64,000 nucleotides of DNA, from assembly GCF_042885655.1 (NCBI RefSeq), contig NZ_JBHVRO010000010.1, positions 101,171-165,170 of the forward strand, in the 5' to 3' direction. The notes beneath the pieces were generated by a model that saw nothing but the letters and a program-made list of their open reading frames with translations, did no database searches and was not told where the DNA came from. Within the stretch, counting starts at the first letter, position 1. Each line of letters opens with the position of its first letter. The stretch comes from Psychrobacillus sp042885655 (GTDB lineage Bacteria > Bacillota > Bacilli > Bacillales_A > Planococcaceae). This document shows positions 40,602-49,482 of this stretch, one piece after another. Both the position numbers and the translations under genes were made by a program.

Positions 40602-41012
40602 GAAAAGCGCAAGCGCCCTTTAGGTGCATCTTGGCTTCTCTATTTCCATAGTGCTTTGGACGAAACATTGGCTACAATATTCTCAGAGGAATTATAATTT
40701 CTTCACCTTTGAAATACCGCTGATTTCCGCTTTGGCGGGCGCTTTTCGCGGGCATGGCATATGAAGCCGTCTCCGCTTCTTTATCCATGGATACTACCTA
40801 TTTTTTATCAGTTTACTTGCCCATTGATAACAAAGGAATATAACATTTCCCTATATCGAAGAAGCACATTCTTTTTATTTGCACTGTTGATTGGAGCGGA
40901 AGGCGGCGACTCCTAGGGGATTAGCAAGCAAATCAAGACCTGGACGGAGCGCAGCGAAGGAAGCGGCTTGATGCTTGCCCCCTGGAAAGCGTCCGCCTGC
41001 AGCGGAAATCAA
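40602..41012. repeat. Cluster of nested dispersed repeats
   Basis: No gene lies here. In order: AAAAGCGCAAGCGCCCTTTA-type repeat (40602-40633), the AGTGCTTTGGACGAAAC element (40650-40666), an inverted right arm of the large palindrome family (40729-40760, TGATTTCCGCTTTGGCGGGC), a block with ATACTACCTATTTTT and ACTTGCCCATTGATAA (40791-40830), and a full copy of the large palindrome (40881-41012). The same blocks recur in the same order at 63391-63840. Confidence 0.8.
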
Positions 41013-41044
41013 TCTGTTCCTGGTATAAAAACTTATGTACTTTC

Positions 41045-41092
41045 TAAAAAAGACTGTAGACAACTCGTTTTTTCGAGTTTGCCTACAGTCGG
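41045..41092 (-). terminator. Terminator of citZ-icd-mdh
   Basis: A stem of about 16 bp with one bulge (GACTGTAG...CGAG with its complement) is followed by TTTTTTAG on the minus strand, downstream of mdh. Confidence 0.85.
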
Positions 41093-41135
41093 AATTGAAC
41101 TAAGCAGTTTTAACCTACTAGTTATTTTATTTACA

Positions 41136-42074
41136 TTATGCTAAAACGTTCATTACTGCTTTAACTGAATCAGCAGATTTGTTCAATAGCGCTTTTTCTT
41201 CTTCTGTTAAATCTAATTCAATGATTTTTTCGATACCACCTGCACCTAATACCGTTGGTACACCTAGATAAATACCTTCCATACCATATTCGCCTTCCAG
41301 GTAAGCGATTGATGGTAAAACTCGTTTTTGGTCTTTAAGAATAGCTTCAGCCATTTCCACTAATGACGCGGCTGGTGCATAATAAGCAGAGCCATTACCA
41401 AGTAGATTAACTATTTCAGCTCCACCTTTACGAGTGCGGTCAACGATTTCATCTAAACGTGCTGGGTCGATTAGTGTTTCTAATGGAATACCTCCAGCGT
41501 AAGAGTATCTTACTAAAGGAACCATGTCATCGCCATGTCCACCAAGAACAAAACCAGTTACATCCTTTACAGATAAATTTAGTTCTTTTGCTACGAACGT
41601 ACGGAAACGAGCAGTATCAAGAACACCTGATTGGCCGATTACACGTTCTTTTGGTAAACCCGATTCTTTATAAACTGTATAAGTCATGGCATCAACTGGG
41701 TTAGTTAGGACAAGAATTGTTGTGTTAGGAGAATTTTTAACGACCTCTGAAGTTACAGCTTTCATCACTTTTTGGTTTGTTTGAACTAAATCGTCACGGC
41801 TCATACCTGGTTTACGTGCAATACCAGCAGTAATAATTATTAGATCTGAGTCTTTTGTATCTTCATAGCTTGAAGTACCAATTATGTTCGCATCAAAACC
41901 TTGAACTGGACCAGCTTCAGCCATATCTAATGCTTTACCTTTAGTTGGATTTTCAGCTTGGGGAATGTCGACTAGAACAACATCTCCAAGTTCTTTTTGC
42001 GCAAGTAGAAATGCAGTTGTAGCACCTGTAAATCCGCCACCGATTACTGAGATTTTTTTACGTTTCATTGTCAT
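41136..42074 (-). CDS. mdh: Malate dehydrogenase (LDH-like)
   Basis: The 312-residue NAD enzyme interconverts malate and oxaloacetate. ISVIGGGFTGATTAF (about 8-22) is the dinucleotide-binding turn, ITAGIARKPGMSRDDL carries the substrate-binding arginines, and LGGHGDDMVPL holds the catalytic His. It follows icd in the citZ-icd-mdh order of Bacillus, with an unusual 38-bp palindrome in the icd-mdh gap. GGAGAG precedes the ATG. Confidence 0.97.
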   Translation of the reverse strand: MTMKRKKISVIGGGFTGATTAFLLAQKELGDVVLVDIPQAENPTKGKALDMAEAGPVQGFDANIIGTSSYEDTKDSDLIIITAGIARKPGMSRDDLVQTNQKVMKAVTSEVVKNSPNTTILVLTNPVDAMTYTVYKESGLPKERVIGQSGVLDTARFRTFVAKELNLSVKDVTGFVLGGHGDDMVPLVRYSYAGGIPLETLIDPARLDEIVDRTRKGGAEIVNLLGNGSAYYAPAASLVEMAEAILKDQKRVLPSIAYLEGEYGMEGIYLGVPTVLGAGGIEKIIELDLTEEEKALLNKSADSVKAVMNVLA

Positions 42075-42140
42075 TTTGAAACTCTCCTCTTATTCAAATG
42101 TAAAAAAAGTAAAACACTCTCATAAAAACAGTCTTATTTA

Positions 42141-42178
42141 CATTTAATCACCACTCTAGGTAGAGTGGTGATTAAATG
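42141..42178. repeat. Perfect 38-bp palindrome between icd and mdh
   Basis: Two 18-bp arms (42141-42158 and 42161-42178) are exactly complementary around GG. Neither side has a proper minus-strand T-run, so it is not a standard terminator of icd. It may be an mRNA processing or stability element that sets the icd to mdh ratio, or a protein site. Confidence 0.85.
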
Positions 42179-42248
42179 GTTTTTATTATATACCTACATT
42201 TACCAACTCTCAACCGTAAATACAGTTGAAGGGCTTTAGTAGAAATTT

Positions 42249-43514
42249 TTACATATTTTTAATTAGTTCATCCGCAAACTCAGAACATTTCACTTCTGTA
42301 GCTCCATCCATTAGACGAGCAAAGTCATAAGTAACAACTTTAGAAGCAATTGATTTTTCCATAGAATCCATGATTAGTTTTGCAGCTTCGTTCCAACCAA
42401 GATGCTCAAGCATTAAAACACCTGAAAGGATTACTGAAGATGGGTTTACTTTATCTAAGCCAGCATACTTTGGAGCTGTTCCATGAGTAGCTTCGAAAAT
42501 AGCGTGTCCAGTTACGTAGTTAATATTTGCTCCTGGAGCAATACCAATACCACCAACTTGAGCAGCCAAAGCATCAGAAATATAATCTCCATTTAAGTTC
42601 ATAGTAGCAACTACATCGAACTCTTTTGGACGAGTTAAGATTTGTTGTAAGAAGATGTCTGCAATTGAATCTTTCACTAAAATCTTACCAGCTGCAATTG
42701 CATCAGATTGTGCTTTATCAGCTGCTTCTGTACCTTGTTCTTTTTTAATTTTATCATATTGGTTCCAAGTAAATACTTTATCACCAAACTCTTGTTCAGC
42801 AACTTCATAACCCCAAGTTTTGAAAGCTCCTTCAGTGAACTTCATAATATTTCCTTTATGAACTAAAGTCAATGAAGTACGGCCTTCTTTAATAATATAG
42901 TTAAGAGCTGCACGTACTAAGCGTTTCGTACCTTCTTCAGATATCGGCTTGATACCAATACCAGAAGTTTCTGGGAAGCGAATATTTTTAACGCCAAATT
43001 CAGTTTGTAAAAATTCAATTAGTTTTTTAGCGTTATCAGTACCTTTTGCATACTCGATACCAGCATAAATGTCTTCTGTGTTTTCACGGAAGATAACCAT
43101 ATCTGTATCTTCAGGACGTTTAACAGGAGAAGGTACTCCAGTGAAATAACGAACTGGACGAAGGCAAGTATATAGGTCAAGTTCTTGGCGTAATGCAACG
43201 TTTAATGAACGAATACCACCACCGATTGGTGTAGTAAGTGGTCCTTTAATAGCGATTAAGTATTCTTGAATTACATCTAGAGTTTCTTGAGGTAACCATT
43301 CGCCAGTTTGATCGAATGCTTTTTGACCCGCAAGAACTTCTTTCCACTCAATTTTTTTCTCGCCGTTGTATGCTTTTTCAACAGCTGCTTCCAAAACGCG
43401 TGATGCTGCAGCCCAAATATCAGGACCTGTTCCGTCGCCTTCAATGAAAGGAATTATAGCCGTGTTAGGTACATTAAGTACACCGTTTTCTACTGTAATT
43501 TTATTGTTTGTCAT
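42249..43514 (-). CDS. icd: Isocitrate dehydrogenase (NADP)
   Basis: The 421-residue enzyme oxidises isocitrate to 2-oxoglutarate. GGGIRSLNVALRQELDLYTCLRPVRYF contains the substrate-phosphate serine and arginines; DIYAGIEYAKG and NLNGDYISDALAAQVGGIGIAPGANI carry the metal aspartates; and GTAPKYAGLDKVNPSS is the NADP loop. It lies 79 bp after citZ and is co-transcribed with it. AGGAGG precedes the ATG. Confidence 0.97.
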   Translation of the reverse strand: MTNNKITVENGVLNVPNTAIIPFIEGDGTGPDIWAAASRVLEAAVEKAYNGEKKIEWKEVLAGQKAFDQTGEWLPQETLDVIQEYLIAIKGPLTTPIGGGIRSLNVALRQELDLYTCLRPVRYFTGVPSPVKRPEDTDMVIFRENTEDIYAGIEYAKGTDNAKKLIEFLQTEFGVKNIRFPETSGIGIKPISEEGTKRLVRAALNYIIKEGRTSLTLVHKGNIMKFTEGAFKTWGYEVAEQEFGDKVFTWNQYDKIKKEQGTEAADKAQSDAIAAGKILVKDSIADIFLQQILTRPKEFDVVATMNLNGDYISDALAAQVGGIGIAPGANINYVTGHAIFEATHGTAPKYAGLDKVNPSSVILSGVLMLEHLGWNEAAKLIMDSMEKSIASKVVTYDFARLMDGATEVKCSEFADELIKNM

Positions 43515-43593
43515 TTTTTATTTCCTCCTACTATCATAATCATAGGGCCGTAAACACATTGGTGCTTCAGCCCTAATCTATTATAAATCCTTA

Positions 43594-44709
43594 TTATCTT
43601 TCTTCAACAGGAATATATTTTTGCATACCAGGTCCAATATAATCTGCACGTGGACGAATTAAACGGTTATCTGAGTATTGCTCTAAAATATGAGCTGTCC
43701 AACCAGATACACGAGATACTGCAAAAATAGGTGTAAATAAATCATGATCAATGTTTAGAGAATGATACACAGACGCTGAATAGAAGTCTACGTTTGGCGG
43801 TAAATTCTTTTGACCAGTAACGATTTCTTCAATTTTCACAGACATATCATACCATTTAGATTCTCCACGAAGAGCAGTTAACTTTTTAGACATCTCACGT
43901 AAATGTTTTGCACGTGGATCACCTTTTCTATAAACACGATGACCGAAGCCCATGATTTTTTCTTTGTTTTCTAGTTTTGCATTAATAAATGCTTCTACAT
44001 TATCAACAGAGCCGATTTCAGTTAACATTTTCATTACTTGTTCGTTCGCCCCACCATGTAATGGGCCTTTTAAAGCACCAATAGCGGCAACTACACCTGA
44101 ATACATATCTGAAAGTGTTGCAACACAAACACGAGCAGTAAATGTAGATGCATTAAGTTCATGATCCGCGTGAAGTACTAAAGCTTTATTGAATGCTTCG
44201 ATTTCAATTGCTTCTGGTAGCTCTCCAGTTAGCATGTACAAAAAGTTAGCAGCATAGCCTAGGTCTGTTTTTGGAGCAACTGGATCAAGTCCTTTACGAA
44301 CTCTAGAGAACGCTGTCACTAGGGTTGAAAGCTTTGCTTGGAGTTTAATTGCTTTTAGATAGTTTGCCTCATCTGACATATCTTCTGCAGCATCATCATA
44401 TAATGCTAGCATAGAAACAGCAGTTCTTAGCGCAGTCATAGGGTGGACTTTTGAAATTGGATAGGTTTTAAAATGGTTAAGTACTTCTTGAGGAACTGCC
44501 ATATTATCGGCAAGTTGTTGTTTTAATGTTTCTAATTCATCAGCTTTTGGAAGGCGTTTATTCCATAATAAGAATACTACCTCTTCAAAGCTTGCATTAA
44601 CTGCCAAATCATCAATATCATAGCCAACATATGTAAGTGTGTCATCAATAATAGAACTGATGGCAGACTGCGTTGCTACAACTCCTTCTAAACCACGAGT
44701 TGCTGTCAT
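43594..44709 (-). CDS. citZ: Citrate synthase II
   Basis: The 371-residue enzyme condenses oxaloacetate with acetyl-CoA. It has GLEGVVATQSAISSI at the N-terminus, the catalytic histidines in LHGGANEQV and MGFGHRVYRKGDPRAKHL, and the late Asp in NVDFYSASVYHSL. It heads the citZ-icd-mdh TCA operon. The promoter and a cre site lie upstream at 44811-44853. Confidence 0.97.
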   Translation of the reverse strand: MTATRGLEGVVATQSAISSIIDDTLTYVGYDIDDLAVNASFEEVVFLLWNKRLPKADELETLKQQLADNMAVPQEVLNHFKTYPISKVHPMTALRTAVSMLALYDDAAEDMSDEANYLKAIKLQAKLSTLVTAFSRVRKGLDPVAPKTDLGYAANFLYMLTGELPEAIEIEAFNKALVLHADHELNASTFTARVCVATLSDMYSGVVAAIGALKGPLHGGANEQVMKMLTEIGSVDNVEAFINAKLENKEKIMGFGHRVYRKGDPRAKHLREMSKKLTALRGESKWYDMSVKIEEIVTGQKNLPPNVDFYSASVYHSLNIDHDLFTPIFAVSRVSGWTAHILEQYSDNRLIRPRADYIGPGMQKYIPVEER

Positions 44710-44810
44710 TTAAATCTCTCCCTCTTGTTCAGAATGAATATTTAAACATAAAAAATATGTGAAAAATATACTTCTGTTTATGATATGTACCTATCATTGC
44801 TTACAAACTT

Positions 44811-44853
44811 ATTATAATCAATTTGAACGAATTTGTGAATGAAAACGCTTAAA
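44811..44853 (-). promoter_or_regulatory. citZ promoter with cre site
   Basis: On the minus strand TTCACA (44834-44839), 17 bp, TATAAT (44811-44816). The sequence ATGAAAACGCTTAAA (plus strand 44839-44853) fits the CcpA cre consensus WTGAAARCGYTTWNN and abuts the -35. CcpA repression of citZ is known in B. subtilis. Confidence 0.8.
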
Positions 44854-44901
44854 GTTTTTTAAAAAATACTGTTTTATCTTCCAAATAGTTGAAAAGATTG
44901 G

Positions 44902-45870
44902 GTGAAAATGATTGCTTTGCAAATAAATAAGAAAGAAATTATATCGCAATGGATACCGATTGGAATTATTATACTAATATTATTTATAGCTTACCCATTA
45001 GCACTAGCAATGTTATGTGGTTATTTTTTACATCCTATTACTAATTTCTTTTATAAAAAGTTTAAATTCCCAATATTTTTAAGCGTTTTATTTACAGAAA
45101 TTCTTATTTTAACTGGACTTCTTTTATTAATATTCTTTATCATTCAAACTCTTATTGATCTAATCCCGCTTATCCATAATCATGTTGTAAAATTGCCAGT
45201 AGTCGAATTAAAAAGACTTCCGATATTTTCATTGTTCGAAGAGGAATTTCAAACTATTGTAAATAAGTTAATGAATGATTTACTTATTTATATTACTCAC
45301 TTACCTTCCTATTTTTTTGAACTTTTTCTTTTTAGTATGGGATTGTTTTTATCCTTACATGAATCATTAAAAAACCGATTTTGGTTTTTAGTATACTTTC
45401 CGAAAAAAACGAGGTTTTTTTGGGAAAGAGCATTAAAGAAATCTTCAGGAGTTATAAATAAATTTATCACGGTTGAATTTAAACTTTTTTTCTTAACTTT
45501 TATTCTTCTTGCTCTTGGTTTCACTGTATTAGGTCTTCCCCAACCTTTTAAATATGCCTTTTTAGTTTCTCTAGTAGATAGCATTCCTTTTTTAGGGACT
45601 GGCCTCATTTTGGTTCCACTAAGTATTTACTTTTTCTTATTAAATCAGCATACAGTAGGAATCATTATCTTACTTTTATATGTGTTTGTTCAGTTGACTA
45701 GGCATATTGTGGAATCCATGTTATGGTCCTCCTCTATGCACATAAAGGCTGTCCACGTATTCTTTTTAAGCGCGGCAGCCATTTTAATATTTGGAGTTAT
45801 AGGAATACTATTTAGTCCATTCATTTATTTAATCGCAAACAGATGGATAGACTTCACAAAGACTTCATAA
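44902..45870 (+). CDS. ytvI: AI-2E-family transporter, YtvI-like
   Basis: The 322-residue protein has about eight membrane segments and the AI-2E/PerM-family C-terminal pattern: FLVSLVDSIPFLGTGLILVPLSIYFFL, then a final cluster of membrane helices. B. subtilis ytvI, associated with sporulation, sits at this place next to ytzA (fxsA). The start is uncertain: GTG at 44902 or ATG at 44908, neither with a strong ribosome site. It is divergent from citZ and convergent with fxsA, whose 3' end it overlaps by 17 bp. The ytwI (DUF441) gene I would expect beside it is absent. Confidence 0.85.
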   Translation: MKMIALQINKKEIISQWIPIGIIILILFIAYPLALAMLCGYFLHPITNFFYKKFKFPIFLSVLFTEILILTGLLLLIFFIIQTLIDLIPLIHNHVVKLPVVELKRLPIFSLFEEEFQTIVNKLMNDLLIYITHLPSYFFELFLFSMGLFLSLHESLKNRFWFLVYFPKKTRFFWERALKKSSGVINKFITVEFKLFFLTFILLALGFTVLGLPQPFKYAFLVSLVDSIPFLGTGLILVPLSIYFFLLNQHTVGIIILLLYVFVQLTRHIVESMLWSSSMHIKAVHVFFLSAAAILIFGVIGILFSPFIYLIANRWIDFTKTS

Positions 45871-46246
45871 CAATTACTTGACCTTTTTTCATTTTCTTAC
45901 GAATCCATTTGTAAATAAATGGCTTAAATAGATTTCGTGTAGGACCAAACAAAAGTAGTAGACCTATAATATCTGATAAAAAACCTGGAAAAATGACAAA
46001 TACAGAACCAATAAAAACACATATCCCATTGATAGCTGCTTCTCCAGGTGCTTGGTGATTTTTAATACTCTCTGAAACTTCTCTAAACGCCTTAAGTCCC
46101 TGTCTTTTTACTAAATAAGCACCAATTATTCCTGATGCTAATATTAAAAGAAACGTGGGCCCTATTCCGATTGTTTTACCTGACAAAAGTAAAATATATA
46201 ATTCAATTACCGGAACAACAATAAATAAACTTATAATCCATTTCAT
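45854..46246 (-). CDS. fxsA: FxsA-family membrane protein
   Basis: The 130-residue protein shows the FxsA signature: IELYILLLSGKTIGIGPTFLLILASGIIGAYLVKRQGLKAF, then FPGFLSDIIGLLLLFGPTRNL, with three or four membrane segments and a basic tail. FxsA is known from suppression of phage F exclusion in E. coli; its cellular role is unclear. ATG 46246 follows GGAGGG. It is encoded just downstream of pyk and overlaps the convergent ytvI. Confidence 0.88.
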   Translation of the reverse strand: MKWIISLFIVVPVIELYILLLSGKTIGIGPTFLLILASGIIGAYLVKRQGLKAFREVSESIKNHQAPGEAAINGICVFIGSVFVIFPGFLSDIIGLLLLFGPTRNLFKPFIYKWIRKKMKKGQVIVMKSL

Positions 46247-46267
46247 ATACTTACCCTCCATATATGG

Positions 46268-46296
46268 TAATTGCCTCACCGATTATGGTGAGGCAA
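46268..46296 (-). terminator. Possible terminator of pyk
   Basis: A perfect 12-bp stem AATTGCCTCACC/GGTGAGGCAATT with a six-base loop lies between pyk and fxsA. The flanking T-runs are short, so some readthrough into fxsA is plausible. Confidence 0.55.
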
Positions 46297-46319
46297 TTTT
46301 AAATAAGGATACCTTTTTG

Positions 46320-48080
46320 TTAAATGATACTTGCCTTGCCGTGGTAAATTACACCACTTTCAGCATCAATAGTAAGTTCTTGTCCGTTTTTAATTAAAGT
46401 TGTTGCATTGTTAACACCTACAATTACGGGTATACCTAAACTAAGTCCAACTACAGCAGCATGGCTAGTTAATCCACCTTCTTCTGTAATAAGTCCTTTA
46501 CATTTTTCTATAGCAGGAATCATTTCACGATCCGTACCAAGTGTAACAATGATACTATCAGAGGTGTCCTTACCAAGAAGTTCTCGTGCATTATTAACAA
46601 CAACTGCTTTTCCAAAAGTGGTCAGCTTTCCAATACCTTGTCCTTTAGCAACCATATCACCAATGACATGAACTTTCATCAAGTTAGTTGTACCTGCTTC
46701 TCCAACTGGTACACCTGCTGTAATAACTACTAAGTCCCCATGTGTTACATAATGATGAAGAATACTTTCTTCAACTGCAACTTCTAAAACCTCATCCGTC
46801 GAATGGGCTTTCTTGCCGACAATTGGGTACACTCCCCAAACAAGTGTTAACTTTCTAGAAGGAACACTAGAAGAAGTAACTGCAATGATAGGAACACCGG
46901 GTCTAAATTTAGAAATCATTTTAGCAGTATGTCCACTTTCAGTTGGTGCAATTACCGCTTTAACTTTTAAATTTATCGCAGTATGCGCTACTGCTTGGCC
47001 AATTGCATCTGTTAAGTTTACTTCACGAGCTTTACTTAATTTCGTAACAATGGATCTATAATCTATCGCATTCTCTGTTCTTTTTGCGATCTTGTCCATT
47101 GTTTGTACTGCTTCAACAGGATATAAACCAGCAGCAGTTTCACCAGATAACATAATTGCATCTGTGCCATCTAATATCGCATTCGCTACATCACTTGCTT
47201 CAGCACGTGTAGGTCTTGGGTTACGCTGCATTGAATCTAGCATTTGGGTAGCAGTAATAACCGGTTTACCTGCATCATTACATTTTTGGATTAGACTTTT
47301 TTGAACTAACGGAACTTCTTCCGCTGGTATCTCTACTCCAAGATCTCCCCTTGCCACCATAAGACCATCCGATACTTGGATAATCTCATCAATATTATCT
47401 ACGCCTTCTTGGTTTTCTATTTTAGGAATAATTTGAATATGCGATCCATTATTCTTTTCAAGCAACTCTCTAATTTCCAGAACATCTTTTGCACGTCGAA
47501 CAAATGATGCTGCGATGAAGTCTACACCTTGCTCAATACCAAATAAAATATCTTTTGAATCTTTTTCCGTTATACCAGGTAACTGCACAGATACTCCGGG
47601 AACGTTAACACCTTTATTGTTTTTTAAAGTCCCTGCATTTTGGACAAACGTTGTTATAACTCCTTCGTTCGTGTTAATTTTAGTAACGATTAATTCAATT
47701 AATCCATCATCCAGTAATATTATAGAACCTACCTGCACGTCCTCGATTAATTTCTCATACGTAATGGAAAAACGGCTGCTATTTCCTAATACTTCGGTCA
47801 TGGAGATTTCAATTGTTTGTCCAGATTCTAACTCTATCGCATCGTTTTCCATTTTATGTGTGCGAATTTCAGGGCCTTTTGTATCTAATAGTATTCCTAC
47901 AATTTTCCCTGCCTTATTTGATACTTCTCTTATTTTTTGAATTCTTGCTGCGTGTTCTTCGTGACTTCCGTGTGAAAAGTTTAACCGAGCAACATTCATG
48001 CCAGCTTCAATTAGCTTTTGTAGCATTTCCTCCGATTCACTTGCGGGTCCAATTGTACATACTATTTTAGTTTTTCTCAT
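46320..48080 (-). CDS. pyk: Pyruvate kinase with C-terminal PEP-utiliser-like domain
   Basis: The 586-residue enzyme converts PEP and ADP to pyruvate and ATP. MRKTKIVCTIGPAS, ARLNFSHGSHEEH, IIPKIENQEGVDN, MVARGDLGVEIP and ITATQMLDSM are the catalytic motifs. After the usual body (to about 475) it has the Bacillus-type extra domain with EEGGLTSHAAVVGLSLGIPVIVGV, related to the phosphohistidine domain of PEP-utilising enzymes. ATG 48080 is used (AAAGGAC upstream). It lies 38 bp downstream of pfkA in one unit. Confidence 0.97.
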   Translation of the reverse strand: MRKTKIVCTIGPASESEEMLQKLIEAGMNVARLNFSHGSHEEHAARIQKIREVSNKAGKIVGILLDTKGPEIRTHKMENDAIELESGQTIEISMTEVLGNSSRFSITYEKLIEDVQVGSIILLDDGLIELIVTKINTNEGVITTFVQNAGTLKNNKGVNVPGVSVQLPGITEKDSKDILFGIEQGVDFIAASFVRRAKDVLEIRELLEKNNGSHIQIIPKIENQEGVDNIDEIIQVSDGLMVARGDLGVEIPAEEVPLVQKSLIQKCNDAGKPVITATQMLDSMQRNPRPTRAEASDVANAILDGTDAIMLSGETAAGLYPVEAVQTMDKIAKRTENAIDYRSIVTKLSKAREVNLTDAIGQAVAHTAINLKVKAVIAPTESGHTAKMISKFRPGVPIIAVTSSSVPSRKLTLVWGVYPIVGKKAHSTDEVLEVAVEESILHHYVTHGDLVVITAGVPVGEAGTTNLMKVHVIGDMVAKGQGIGKLTTFGKAVVVNNARELLGKDTSDSIIVTLGTDREMIPAIEKCKGLITEEGGLTSHAAVVGLSLGIPVIVGVNNATTLIKNGQELTIDAESGVIYHGKASII

Positions 48081-48118
48081 AGTCAAGTCCTTTCAATATA
48101 AAAGTTATTTCCATTCTT

Positions 48119-49078
48119 TTAAATGGATAACTCTTTTGATAATTGATACATTAATGAATCAAAAACTTCGCTCTTTTCAAATGCTTCATTCATATCATAG
48201 TCTACCACTTGATGATTCTGTATGCCAACAGCACGTCCTCCATGTCCAGCAAGTAATACTTCGACTGCTCTTGCACCGAATAAACTTGCTAGAACTCTAT
48301 CACGCCCCGTTGGCGATCCACCTCTTTGGATATGTCCTAATACAGAAACTCTAGTATCAATATTAGCATGTTTCATTAGTTGAGAAGCAAATTCTGAACC
48401 ACTCATAACTCCTTCTGCAACGATAATGATACTATGCTTTTTACCACGCGCTGTACCACTCTTTAACTTTTCGACTATTTCCTCTATATTAAATTCTACT
48501 TCTGGAATAATAATCGTTTCTGCTCCTCCTGCAAGACCTGCCCATAACGCTAAATCACCAGCATCTCTTCCCATTACTTCAATAATAAATGTGCGATCAT
48601 GAGAAGTCGCGGTATCTCTAATTTTGTCTATACATTCAATCACCGTATTTAATGCAGTATCAAACCCAAGTGTATAATCTGTACCTGGAATATCATTATC
48701 TATTGTCCCTGGGATACCAACACAAGGAAAACCATTTTTCGTTAGAGTCATGGAGCCACGATAAGAACCGTCCCCTCCAATAACAACTAAACCATCAATT
48801 CCATTTGCTTTTAATTGTTCAACTGCTTTGAGTTGCCCTTCTTCCGTTCGAAACTCAAGGGAACGTGCGGAGAAAAGCTTTGTTCCACCCCTTTGAATAA
48901 TATCGCCTACTGATCCAAGGGTAAGTAATTCCATATGCCCCTCAATAAGCCCTTGGTAGCCATGAAATATGCCTACTACTTCCAAACCTTCATAGATTGC
49001 TTTTCTTACTACAGCCCGAATTGCTGCATTCATTCCAGGAGCATCGCCACCACTTGTTAAAACGCCTATACGCTTCAA
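48119..49078 (-). CDS. pfkA: 6-phosphofructokinase
   Basis: The 319-residue enzyme, the exact length of B. subtilis PfkA, has GVLTSGGDAPGMNAAIRAVVR (ATP), GTIDNDIPGTDYTLGFDTAL (catalytic Asp) and VLGHIQRGGSPTGRDR (effector and fructose-6-phosphate site). I start it at TTG 49078 behind GGAGGAG; an in-frame GTG further up is part of that site. It is the first gene of pfkA-pyk. The promoter is probably TTGAAA (49130-49135), 18 bp, TGTTAT (49106-49111). Confidence 0.96.
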   Translation of the reverse strand: MKRIGVLTSGGDAPGMNAAIRAVVRKAIYEGLEVVGIFHGYQGLIEGHMELLTLGSVGDIIQRGGTKLFSARSLEFRTEEGQLKAVEQLKANGIDGLVVIGGDGSYRGSMTLTKNGFPCVGIPGTIDNDIPGTDYTLGFDTALNTVIECIDKIRDTATSHDRTFIIEVMGRDAGDLALWAGLAGGAETIIIPEVEFNIEEIVEKLKSGTARGKKHSIIIVAEGVMSGSEFASQLMKHANIDTRVSVLGHIQRGGSPTGRDRVLASLFGARAVEVLLAGHGGRAVGIQNHQVVDYDMNEAFEKSEVFDSLMYQLSKELSI

Positions 49079-49482
49079 AAATTTCTCCTCCACCCTATGT
49101 ATTTAATAACACAAGCTTAACACGAAATCTTTCAAAAAAAAATGCGTCTGAACAGACGCATTTCAGACTGTTGACATACTCAATAAAAATGAGCTTGACT
49201 ACAGTCGTTTTTTTTATAAAAATAGTAAGAAAAATCGAGGGCGGAAAAAGGCACTCACTTTCTACGGACGAACAATCGTGCCTCCTTGGCTAACACGAGT
49301 TAATGAAGGCGTCGCCACAGGAGAAGACCTATTTTTTCCCCTTCGATTCATCAAGGAGTGTTCTGAGATAATATCAAAAAACCTTCAAAATAAGCAAGAA
49401 AAACGAATAAAAAATCTTACATTTTCGGTAAATTTGACATTTATGAAACTTTTTATCATCAAACTGACTCATCTAAACAAAC
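49079..49482. other. Gene-free stretch between pfkA and accA
   Basis: Besides the pfkA promoter this holds a perfect terminator hairpin (AAATGCGTCTG/CAGACGCATTT, 49140-49163, minus-strand T-run). A second hairpin (49165-49198) precedes a plus-strand T-run. A GC-richer block follows at 49219-49360 (ATCGTGCCTCCTTGGC, GAAGGCGTCGCCACAGG) that looks like another dispersed repeat. I see no gene in it. Confidence 0.65.
49140..49163 (-). terminator. Terminator of accD-accA
   Basis: The 11-bp stem AAATGCGTCTG/CAGACGCATTT with a two-base loop is followed by at least eight Ts on the minus strand, just upstream of the pfkA promoter. Confidence 0.8.

Noticed and set aside
47515..47940. 141-codon plus-strand frame
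   Set aside because: It lies wholly antisense to pyk, has no ribosome site, and its codons mirror the pyk reading frame.
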